Below, piece after piece: positions 12,197-23,400 of a stretch of 64,000 bases of DNA (position 1 is the first letter of the stretch; each line of letters begins with the position of its first letter). Under the pieces are notes generated by a model. It saw only the letters and a list, made by a program, of their open reading frames with translations. It was not told where the DNA came from and did no database searches. The DNA comes from Patiria miniata (lineage: Eukaryota > Echinodermata > Asteroidea > Valvatida > Asterinidae), in contig NW_024037072.1 of assembly GCF_015706575.1 (NCBI RefSeq), forward strand, positions 14,757,162 to 14,821,161. The letters are read 5' to 3'. The position numbers and the translations under genes are program-made.

Positions 12197-13400
12197 TGGA
12201 ATTCCGCGTGTGCCAAATAGTCGTCGATATTGTCACAGTGCATGCAAAGCACACGTGCACCTACGCTCGTGTTTTGCCGATGGGCTGTGGTGACCTCACG
12301 TAAACTTTCAACCAATAAGAGCAATATGACTAATTAATTACATCACTACAGACAGCAGATGCAATCAATCAGTGCTCTGCTTGTGACAGTTTTCTGTTGC
12401 AACATTAATTTTCTTTTCCCGGGGTTTCGTTTTTCAAAAGAAAAAAACTTTCTTATAAAAAAATAATGACAGTGATTATTTTGAAGGAAGCGAGTAATTA
12501 TCGGTTTAATAAGAACTGCTACTCATTTCAGAATATTTTGAAGTTGTCAATACTTGCCTGTCCTTTCCCATTGTATATTACTGAGTCGACAATCACGTTG
12601 GACAACAGAGTCTGCTAAAAAGTTGATTTTTATATGATTTTTTGTTATGTTTGCGCTTTCTGTTATCCAGGCCTATCCAAGTTCTATTCTGACAAAAAAA
12701 ATCAGACTCGTTTCATTTAAATTAAAGGTTGGCATTTTTGAGGTTGAAGCACCGTAATAAGCTGCAGTCTAGATTGCGAATAGTCTCCAGCATTTCAGCA
12801 GCGAAACAGATTTTTTTTGGGGGGGGATTGAAAAAAAAGTATAAAATGTAAATTTGTATGTGGCGTGTGATCTCATTAACTAGAAAGGACGGCGGCCGGG
12901 GAAGTGCACTTCTATTATTTATTTTAAAAAAAACTGGGTGAGTGTACAAAATATTCCCAAGAACAAAATACCAGACCAAAGTTGTCCTATGCTCCGCATG
13001 GGGTCTCGGACAGAATACGAGCTCAAGCGGATTTTTGGCGCCTTTCGTGCTCTCTCTGACCCGTGTTTTTGTGGATAGGGAGCTTAGGACTGAATCCGTT
13101 CGGTAAGGCCCCAGTCGAAGCCGTGAGTGTTAAGCTATTTAGCTCGATCAAGCGTGAGTTATGCAAACTCTGGGCACAATGCCCAATTGAATTGGTCCAT
13201 TTCTTGCGGTCGGTGCTTCTTTAGAGTTTTAGAAGCTCTGGCTACGGCGTTGATAATGCGCCAAACGTTGGTAATGTTTCAAATTTCTCAAGTGCGGTTT
13301 GAAGCTTTGTATGATGGAAATTACAAGTTGGGAGTTCGCGGAAACGCCACGTAGAGTGGCAAAGTTAACAGAGCAGTGTGATTATAAGAAGACTCCGTAT

Positions 13401-13876
13401 ACAGCCTGTCTCCAAAAAAAATGGTACAATCAGAAAAAAATTGGTTAAATATGAAATTTCAAAATAAGTCATTCTTACTTGGCATAATATTAAAGAACAA
13501 AGACTGGGCTTTCCAGTAGTGTTTGTTTGATCTTATTTGCTTTTGTCAATTCAGAGATATAATCAATTTAGTGCGATACACCAAAATCGATTTTGTGCCA
13601 CTTTTATGCATGGGCAGAGTTGTTTCGAGTACTGTGCCATGCTGTCTTGAAGCTCACAAAAGATTGCAACTTGGCAAAAGAAACAAACTCGATTTATGTG
13701 TTCCGCAGTAAACTGGAGTTATCTCTGGATTGACAAAAGCAAATGAGATGAAACAAAAAGTATTGGAAAGCCTGGTCTTTTTTCTTTAATGTGATGCTCA
13801 AAACGACTTACTTATGTTGAGATTTAATATTGAAAAAATCGTTTTCGATTGTACCATTTTTTTTTAGACAGGCTGT
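13401..13876. mobile_element. MITE, ACAGCCTGTCT family
   Basis: Inverted ends ACAGCCTGTCT(CC)AAAAAAAATGGTACAATC are about 28 bp long and nearly identical. The trinucleotide GTA flanks both sides if the terminal T/A is counted as part of the element. Only one copy was noticed in the window. Confidence 0.6.
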
Positions 13877-16379
13877 AGTATTTAAAATTTCGTGTAAGTT
13901 GTATCACGGTAAGGCGTGGTAAACGGAAGGACACTGGAACATCTTCAGTCGAATATGAAGCCACTTGGTCTGCCTCAAATTATGAATCCTCCCTCAACTA
14001 CCAACCTCTAACTCCTACATGGTCCTACAGAACTTTAATTCCAGAGAGGAACCCGGGTAGCGGAGAACGGATCCCGAATGATGAGGCACGGTGACAGAAT
14101 AAACCACGGAGTGAAACTTATTTTTCTGAGGGGGCACTCAATAGTTTTGGAAATATAAAGCTCATTTTTGTCTTCCACAAAACCTGAGGGGGGGGGTACC
14201 CCCCCCCCCCGAGTGTCCATTTACCCTATATACACTCTAGACAATTGTTACCCAACATATCCCCTAGATATCTCAAAAGAACTCCTGAGATCTGGGGAAC
14301 ACACTGACCAACACAGACGAGGGGAGGGGATAGGGTTCCCCTCTGTCGCAAATCTTGCTTCAAATATTTCATCAAACTCTTCTGTCAATCCATAATAATT
14401 AGGGGAAACCTTGAAAATGTACACAAAAAAACACAAACGGTGAATCAGAATGGAAATACCATAAAAGGATTTTTTTCCCATCGAATATTTGTTCTTTGTA
14501 CAGACTCACTTGTGAGTAGTTCAAATTAAAACGGAAAAAAATAATCTCGAAAATGACAAACACTGTGAAATATAACAAACTGTCTATTCAACATACTTGT
14601 TAATACGAAATGAAAAAAAATCATTCATGTCATTTTAATTAAATGGTAACTCACAAACCAAGGAATGAAAATACAAATTACACTATCAAGAATTCATGGG
14701 TTTTCAAAATGGGTGTACTATAAAGATAAAATTAACGGAAATTTACAGGCCACCATAGTAGTTTTCAATATCATTTACATTAAACAATGATGTTTTTTTT
14801 ATTTTAGAAATTTATTATTAACGATCTATTTAACAATTTCTCGGCACGTTGCGAGATGGTACATATGACTTCACACGGTGTTATGTAATGCCCAAAGTTT
14901 GTAAAAAAAAAAATATGATATCCTGTTATTTAATAAATATGTAGCTGATGGGGTTCTAGCAGAAGCACGCAAACAGAAACAATTTGGTCAACATTTCTTA
15001 TGAGCTTACTCAAAAGATATGCGGACTGAGGCTTGGGTGAAGATTAAAAGGCAAATTCATGATTGGGAGCACGTCCATGCACAGCCAATCAGAGGTTCAG
15101 GCTTCTGTCATGTGATATTTTAAACAAATTGTATTATTTTAACCACAGAAGAGCCGATTCAGCAAGTGTATTTTTTTACTTAAACTATTAACTCCGACCC
15201 TGAGCCGTTGTGCTAGGAACCTTAAAATATCCATCCAAAATCCAACATTGTTCTTTTAACAAAACTTTGACACCTAACCACTTATGTATCCATTACAATT
15301 AAAACGGTTCAAGTTAATGTTGTAAAGGTAAAGTAGTACATTAAAGCTCTTTGGAACCAAATGTACTTTTCTCGATCTCCATGTTCCTATAAATATCTAA
15401 GAAAACCTGGAAAACCCTGAGGCACTTTTCGACCGAACGGCGAACACCCCCTAACGAGAGAAAAGTACACCAAATACACTGGGCCGATAATCCGATCTTC
15501 CCCGTTTTTCGGGCGATCGAACACATACTAAGCAGTGTGTACACAGGCCGGACATAGGGGTGAGAACTGTTTCTGTAAAATTTTGCAGTTCAGAGGAGAA
15601 ACAACCAAATAGATTTGTTCTTTTCTTCTTTTTCAGGAAATGTCAGTCAAAAGCATCAATCACTTTTTGGTGACAGGTCGTACAATTAGCCTTGGAGTCT
15701 ACAGCAAAGCAACAATAACAGCAGTTTTTTTCTTTTCTTTTGTGATGTTCAGGGACTACAGAGAAGCTATTAAACTTTCTTGTGAATAAAAAGTAAAAAG
15801 AAGTGTTGTGTCACGACTGAAAGCATTTTATAAATCTCTGCTACACATGTCTCAATTTATTAGAAATCTGCAAAATGGGCGAGGAAAATTATGCATAACC
15901 AAAGAAGAAAAAAATCAGAAGTTTGTTTGGCATGAAAACTCTGAAGAAACTTCATCTAACAGCCGAAGGCACTTCAACATTTCGCATGAATCTTTAAATA
16001 AAAAAATTGATGGACTAAGTGTCGTATTAAGACCTCAGTGAATATTTTCAATTTTAATTGATGATTCACACACTTTATATATCTAACTTTCACTTTTTAA
16101 CATGATTTCAGTAACATCATGCGGAATACATGTAATGCACTACTTAAAATTTACACATGTGCACTCACGCATGTTTACGTTACATACCAAGTGTGGACAT
16201 TTCCTTGGTTTTGTGTAGTTAAGAAAAACCAGTGAAAAAAAAAAATCATTTTTCTCAAACTGTGAAAACTCTTTCAACCCAATTTGTTTCTAAGATCCCC
16301 TTTCGTGTTTCTCTTCATTTTGCCACAGATAAACCTAACCCCAAAATGCCTCTAAACCTGTTTTTCAGAAATGGGGAAA

Positions 16380-16463
16380 CACTGTGTGGACTTGCCCAAG
16401 TCCACACAACGTCGCCTCTACCTGGTTTATGTGGACCTCTTTTGTTTGGAAGTCCACACAGTG
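16380..16463. repeat. Short inverted repeat (CACTGTGTGGACTT)
   Basis: CACTGTGTGGACTT at the left end pairs with AAGTCCACACAGTG at the right end, and a further internal AAGTCCACACA can pair with the left arm. This 84-bp unit may be a tiny MITE; no clear target duplication was seen. Confidence 0.55.
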
Positions 16464-16752
16464 AATGTAATGCACACTCACTCTACCACTCAAAAGAAAG
16501 GAGCCTAGGTTGAGCCTCAATTAAAGAGGGCGCTGTTTTCAACATGCAGTAAAATCCTTCAACAGTATTCAAAAAACCTTTTACAGGAATAGTCTTCTTT
16601 TTATACTGCAAGTCTGTCACAGATTACACAAGTTTAATAAATTTTCAGTACACTTTTATCACATTTGCATTGCACTCTGGGTATGAACAAAAAGAAAAAC
16701 AACAGCTGTGTCTATGAATTCATGGCAACATCAACATGATTGAACACCAAAT

Positions 16753-17014
16753 GTGATGCAATCAAGCTAAATGAGTCGTTTGTCGGGGAACTTTCATTTG
16801 GAAATTCAGGCCAAAATAGGGCCACTTCATCACATCACTTCATCACATCACTTCATCACATCTCCCGGTGTTTCGACTTCCATAATTTTTGAACTAAAGA
16901 TGGTACCAGCATGCGGTTTTCTCAGCAGTAATGCTGAGATTGTGTTCTTTTCAAATCTGAAAAAAAAAAATTGACCAGGGTCGACAAACGACTCATTTAG
17001 CTTGATCGCATCAC
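16753..17014. mobile_element. MITE with about 30-bp inverted ends
   Basis: GTGATGCAATCAAGCTAAAT at the left continues to GTTTGTCG, and its near-perfect complement closes the element at the right. Inside is a short tandem of CATCACTT units (about 16827-16861). It lies roughly 330 bp past the DTWD2 stop and may overlap its 3' UTR. Confidence 0.65.
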
Positions 17015-17339
17015 AAATCTGACTGAAACATGAAGACATTATCTGCGACCAACTCCTTGGCCAAGACTACCACTGTCCAGTGATACCCTAAATCACTGGT
17101 AAAAGAAGAGCGGGCAAAGAAGAATGAAAAGGTGGTATTGAATCTATGGGAAACAACAAAATAAATGTGACCGCCTGCTGAACAATCTATGTTTGCATTT
17201 TGCTTTGCTATTTGTCATTTACGTCTAGAATGCAATGTGAATACTGAACAATTATTGGGTTTGAGAAAGTCCTGCCTAGCTCCAGTATGTGCATAGTTAC
17301 AAAAATAATCTTATTTACAGACAGTTCATAAGACAAGCA

Positions 17340-17471
17340 TCAACTATCCTCAGGCCGACTTTTTGGACGGTACACAAGACCGTTTTCCCTGAGATGTTCC
17401 TTGCTGTGATGGACGGCAGCACCGTGGTCTAGCTGGAACTGGCACAGCGCCCTCAAGGGTCGAAGTAGAGT
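17340..17471 (-). CDS. DTWD2: DTWD2 exon 5 (C-terminus)
   Basis: 132 nt including TGA at 17342-17340; acceptor TTATTTCACCAG. It reads [20 protein letters not shown] then [18 protein letters not shown]. It ends shortly after, so the basic tail found in human DTWD2 is shorter here. Confidence 0.93.
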   Translation of the reverse strand, partial: TLLRPLRALCQFQLDHGAAVHHSKEHLRENGLVYRPKSRPEDS

Positions 17472-20400
17472 CTGGTGAAATAAACACAAAAGAAATTCTG
17501 AAACGAGAATTTTAACCCTCCTAGTCTGCTGCACTTCAGAACCCTCAAGTTTTGCAAAACCAATTTTGCCCACGGAGTTACCAAATCCACACATCCTTGG
17601 AGGTAATGTTCTGTGGAGTATGGATAGCACTTCATATTCAATTCCCTGCACAATTCTTTTGTGTGGTTAAGCTCAGGGCAAGCAGGCAGATTCAGTCACA
17701 ATTTACTGCTCTCCTAGTGCTGGCTGATTGTCTCCAGTGACTCTCTGTGTGATCCAGTTACTTTTACACTTTGTATCCCTTCACTTAAAACTGGCCTGCA
17801 GCGTTTGGAGGGTTTTACATACTGCTCTGAAGATTGACTTCTGTGCCAACCGGAACGTGTTAAGACGTTCATTGTGCAGCCAATCAGCGTGCAGCAAAAA
17901 TATCCAAATAAACATACGTAGCTGTGAAAGATCGTCTGATTGTTATCAACATGCGCACTGCCATTTTAAAGAAGTTACATGATCACGTCTGTGCTTCGGA
18001 CTCGTGGTCGCGTCGTGGGTGACATGAGCATGGTTGCGATTATACTGTGTCAAGGTGTCGCTTGTTCCGTGATAATCACACGATTTCTCAGTTGTGTGAC
18101 CCGAGAATGACTTTTCTGCTTGATGCCGACGGTTCCGTCACGGCGCAAGCAAATCACAGGTGGACCCGAGGGCAGCTTAAAGGTACAGTCCATCATTTGT
18201 AATTTGTGCATTATGTTAGTTTGAAGAAACAAAAGTGCTGAAAATCTAATGAAGGGTGCTAAACAACTAACCCAATGAAGTTGTAGCTGAGTATATGCTG
18301 CATATTCCGAGAAAACAATTTTCTAGGATCTTGATTTCAAATCAAAAGTTGCAGAGTCATGTTTTGAATTGCGCCCAAATTCAGCGTCCAGGACACGTTC
18401 TCTTTCAGCCGATTGCAACTACGCGATGTCGAGCACTGAACCGACGAATTATAACAACTGCACGCACGTGTGCGTCGTGTCATCGGTTGCACGCGCTTCG
18501 TCGAACTAAAAACGAACTAATAACGGAAATTTCCAATGATGCATCTTTAGGCGCATCGTTGGAAAGGCCTTCTTTCATTGTTTTCTTCAAAATGACAGCT
18601 TGCCAGAAAGAATCATTTCACAGGGAGTTTAGTCCCATTATTATCTTTAAACCAAGTATGCTTTTCAACAATAATTAGGTCAGTTACTTTTTGGATAGCT
18701 GCAAATGATAGACTGTAGCTTTAAAAGAGATGAAAGATAACACAGACATTTCGTTTTCCACAGTTCACTTGAAAAGCTAGGTAATGACTTCGAGTTGGGT
18801 GACTTGTGATAGCCTTGACTACAACAATGCTTTACAATCCGACAGAGACAACATTCCACTCACAACGGCTTTTGTCAGAATTTTGTGAACATTTTAAGGA
18901 CAAAACCCACTATTAAAAAATATATCCTCACCTCCTGAATTTCCGGTCTCTTCTCCAGTATTGCCAGAGACACAGCGACTGATTCCACAGTGGACAAGCA
19001 GCTATTGGTGGGCTGGGTGCGAATTACGTACTCACTCAAAACACCATTGCACAATTGAACCTGTTAGGTGTAAGGATTGTTAAGGATTATATAGTCGTGT
19101 TCCCTAACGTGGCGCACTTCGAAGCTTACCGAACTTTCTTTGTGTAGTGTTGCCAAACCTCTTTGTTGACAAACCTCAAATTCATGCAGTGAAAAACTAG
19201 TACTTTTACCTTATTAATGCTTGCTATTTAACCTCTGTGAACAATTTCGGTTTCATTAAATTTAATCCAAAATTCAAAAACGGCGGCGTCCGGAAATTGG
19301 GCACAAATTGGCGAAGTGTTCCCTAACGTGGCGCACTTAAACAAATCTCAGAAAATTCCAAATTTACATCTAAGAAATTCTGAAAACTTGATAAATTCTG
19401 ATAAATCATTATTATCTCTACTTACAAAACCAGCCAGATGTTTGTCAGAAAATTATTTTCTTATTTTTCGGGGCATTTTCAAAGGGTTCACTTTGCACGC
19501 CAAAATAAATTTTTCTTCTAACTTTGTAACGGGTAAAGAAACTCGCGATTTATGAACGGGAGTGTTTAAAACTTGATGAAATTTCACTTTCTGTAAAATT
19601 TCAGTTAAAACTTTTGCTCTAGCTAGGCGCTACAGGCGAAAAATCAAAGTGCGCCACGTTGGGGGCCGTGCCACGTTAGGGTACATCACCAATACACTAC
19701 AAACTGGTTGCCTCGATCTGAGGAGAAATAATTGTCAGGTCAGGGAACCAGACTAACTGGCTTGCACCCATTCACGGATGAGTAACTGATTGCAAACAAA
19801 ATGTGGACTAACTAACTTTGGTCAATAGGGGGCAGTAATTGAAAAACATCAGTTTTTCCCAAAGATGGCTAGCCACCATCTTTGGAAGTTGATACAAAAA
19901 TTCTACTTCTCTTGAAAATGACAGCACACCAGGTGCCATGATCTCATAGGATGCTTGAGACTATTATTTACTCACAGTCAAGTAAGGTATTTCACAATAT
20001 TTTGTTAGTTTTGTTGTTTTGATGTTTGCACTTTTGATGTTTGCAAATGTTGTATATTACCTTTAAAGGTAATGATATATACAACATTTGGAAACACCAA
20101 AACACAAAACTACCACATTTTCACGAAATACCTTACCGGCCTGTTAGTGAATGACAGTCTTAAGCATCCTGTAAAATCATGGCACCTGGGCCCAATTTCA
20201 CGGCGCTGCTTAACAGTTAGCAGAAAAGTTGTGCTTAGCATAGCAGAAAAATTAGCTAACCTTAAGCACTATTTCATGGCGTGGACGTGCTAACGGTCGC
20301 GCGTGCATGGAGATTTTTATGTTACGTCACTAAGTTAAGCAAATTTTTCCTGTGAAGTAAGCGTGCCTTTTGCTGTGCTTATGCTTACTGTCTCAATGAA

Positions 20401-23400
20401 ATAGCCGGAGGCTCTGTTAATAGAAAATCGTGTGCTTAGCAGCGCCGTGAAATTGGGCCCTTGTGTGCCGTCATTTTTAAGAAAAGTGGTATTTTGGTAT
20501 CAATTTCCAATACTGGTCGGCTGACCAGCATTGGAAAAACAACTGGCTTTTTAAAAATACTACCCCGAGATACCATATTTAGTTAGTCCGCTTTTTTTGC
20601 AATCGATGAAGGGGAACAAGCCAGCTAGCCTGGCTCCCTGACCTTAACAATTCCCTGACGTCTATAAATTGCTCCGTTTCATCTGAAGTGGGGTCAGGGA
20701 ACCTGACTACAGGAACACGATTGTTTTTCTTATTTTTGTCAACATCTATACAAACACAAAACTTTAAACAGTGTAACAATATTTGCTGTAAAAAACACAC
20801 CCCAAAATCCATCCATTTCTGAAAAATACGGCAATAGCAAATGTTGTATATTCCCTTTAAGTTTACTCTCTCAAACCACAATTTATTCGGGTTGAAATAT
20901 GGTGGAAATATCTGGTTCGGTGCGACTCTAGAACGTGAGTCTGAACGGGTGTAAGCCCAACCAATCAAATCAAGTTCAAATCAACTGTTGAATATGCAAA
21001 TTTAATAATATACATCAGAATCGTACAAACTGTTACCTGTCTTGGTTGACAAAACATCTGGTTACTTTTGTACATGCTCCTGGCCTGGTTCCAGGTCCCG
21101 TCAATCACAATCAGATTGTAGCCTGATTGGCTGTCGGGTGGAAGGGGCGGGACTTTGGAGATGTCTATAGCCTCTGGTCCCGGGAACAGCACTAAGGTGT
21201 TGGGGCTCCGGCAGACTGCCGTTAGTTCTGGGTGACTGTGGAAAGACAACAGTAATATATGCAAATGAATTGAACTTGATCTTTCATGTACTATTGCATT
21301 TCCTACACCTTTGCCAGGTCCTGTCAATCACAATCAGATTGTATCTTGATTGGCTGTCTGGTGGAAGGGGTGGGACTACACGAGAGTCTTTGGGGCCCCT
21401 GCTTACTGCAGTTAGTTCTGGGTGACTGGGGAAAGACAACGTTAATATATGCAAATGAATTAAACTTGATCTTTCATTTGCTATTGCATTTCCTACACAT
21501 TTGCCAGATCCTGTCAATCAGAATCAGATTGTATCCTGATTGGCTGTCTGGTGGAAGGGGCGGGACTACACTAGGGTCTTTGGGTCTCCTGCAGACTGCA
21601 GTTAGTTCTGGGTGACTGAGGAAAGACAACAGTAATATATGCAAATGAATTGAACTTGTTCTTTCATTTGCTCTTGCATTTCCTACACCTTTGCCAGGTC
21701 ATGTCAATCACAATCAAATTGTATTCCGATTGGCTGTCTGGTGGAAGGGGCGGGACCACACTAGGGTCTTTGGGGCCCCTGCTTACTGCAGTTAGTTCTG
21801 GGTGACTGGGGAAAGACAACAGTAATATATGCAAATGAATTGAACTTGCTCTTTGATTTGCTATTGCATTTCCTACACCTTTGCCAGGTCCTGTCAATCA
21901 CAATCAAATTGTATCCTGATTGGCTGTCTGGTGGAAGGGGCGGGACCACACTAGGGTCTTTGGGTCTCTGGCAGACTGCAGTTAGTTCTGGGTGACTGGG
22001 GAAAGATAACAGTAATATATGCAAATGAATTGAACTTGATCTTTCATTTGCTCTTGCATTCCTACACCTTTGCCAGATCCTGTCAATCACAATCAGATTG
22101 TATCCCGATTGGCTGTCTGGTGGAAGGGGCGGGACCACACTAGGGTCTTTGGGTCTCCTGCAGACTGCAGTTAGTTCTGAATGACTTAGGGAAAGACGAG
22201 GGCAAATTAATTACATTAAAGATAGATATATCATTTGTCATTTGTGTATTTTTTTGTTTGAAGCACCAAAAGTGCTCAAAATCTAAAGAAGGGTGCTTGT
22301 TGCTCAACAACTAACCCGATAAAGTTTAGCTTAGTGAATGCTGTATATTCCGAGAAACAATATTTTGGATCTCGATTTCCATTCAAAAGTTGCTGAGTCA
22401 TGCTTTGAATTGCGCCCGAAATCAGCGTCTGGGACACGTTCTCATTCAGTCAATTGCAGCTACTCGGTGTCACGCACTGAACCCATGAATTACAGCAATT
22501 ACAAAGTAATGCCTGCTGGGCGCATCCATGTTTGTGCACAAACCTATGGAGACCTCGAAATTTTGTATAGCTTTTGTACGGTTATTTGCATGTCTGCGTT
22601 TGTATTCCATACCGGTGCGTTATCGAAGCCAATACGCCCAAACCCGAAACGCACGATCAGCAAATGAGCGTGTTATTTTACTCTACGCAAACAGCGCAAC
22701 ACGTATGCGTATTCGCTGCAGATGCTTTTTGCCGTCATGTTTTTTTAACCGTCAATGACGCGCTTAAGTTGTTTGCGTATGTTCTACTTGCGCGTTGCAT
22801 GTAGAATACACTTTCAAAATTCAATCCATCTAATTTCATTATGTTCTACAAACACGCGCATGAATTCACAATGTCTGCGCCCAGGACAGCTTCAAAGCGT
22901 CTCCGCGCGCAGAATGACGAGTTAGCGCTCTAGTAATTTAATATAGCTCTATGATTCTACTCCACACTAGGAACCCGAGTGCAGAAAAACAAGCAAACAA
23001 ACTAAGTAACAGGTTCTCTTCCGAACCACACATACTCACAAAAGAGATATTTCCACATGGTGTTACCGCAAACCTCTCACTTACTGATCTTTCCACCATG
23101 CAAACCTTTGAGTCTCATTTAAACTAAGTAAAGTAAGGCTACTTGAATTCATTCTTTGGTGAAATAAACTGGAAGAAAACACCATTTTGATTTGAATGAC
23201 TCCAGCTTGGCTGCTTATGCACCTCTTGCTCTTTCAGAAATCTGACAGAATTTTGTTGCAGGAGAATATTGGCATGATTTTGTTATGCATGTTTTGTTCA
23301 TCTGCACATGAGTCCCAGTTTGGTCTAAACTCGCTTTCGTGGCTTCTGGACTCTAACATTACCCAACTTCACTGAAGCGTCTTCCTCGAATGACACAGCA

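Larger units (their letters stand above)
12197..17339. other. Intergenic region between collagen-like gene and DTWD2
   Basis: The collagen gene's 5' end and the DTWD2 3' end face each other in tandem on the minus strand. Just upstream of the collagen start lies a moderately GC-rich stretch with an inverted CCAAT box near 12311, a plausible promoter. Apart from MITEs at 13401-13876 and 16753-17014, a small hairpin at 16380-16463 and poly-G/poly-C at about 14190-14210, I see no gene here. Open frames up to about 90 codons look random and lack splice or family support. Confidence 0.6.

Noticed and set aside
18295-18678. 127-codon plus-strand open frame
   Set aside because: It lies wholly within a MITE (18181-18720), matches no family and is not kept in the sister copies.
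21309-22184. Calling the DTWD2 array units as coding exons
   Set aside because: Without transcripts they cannot be told from a minisatellite; the true exon 3 alone gives a complete DTW domain.
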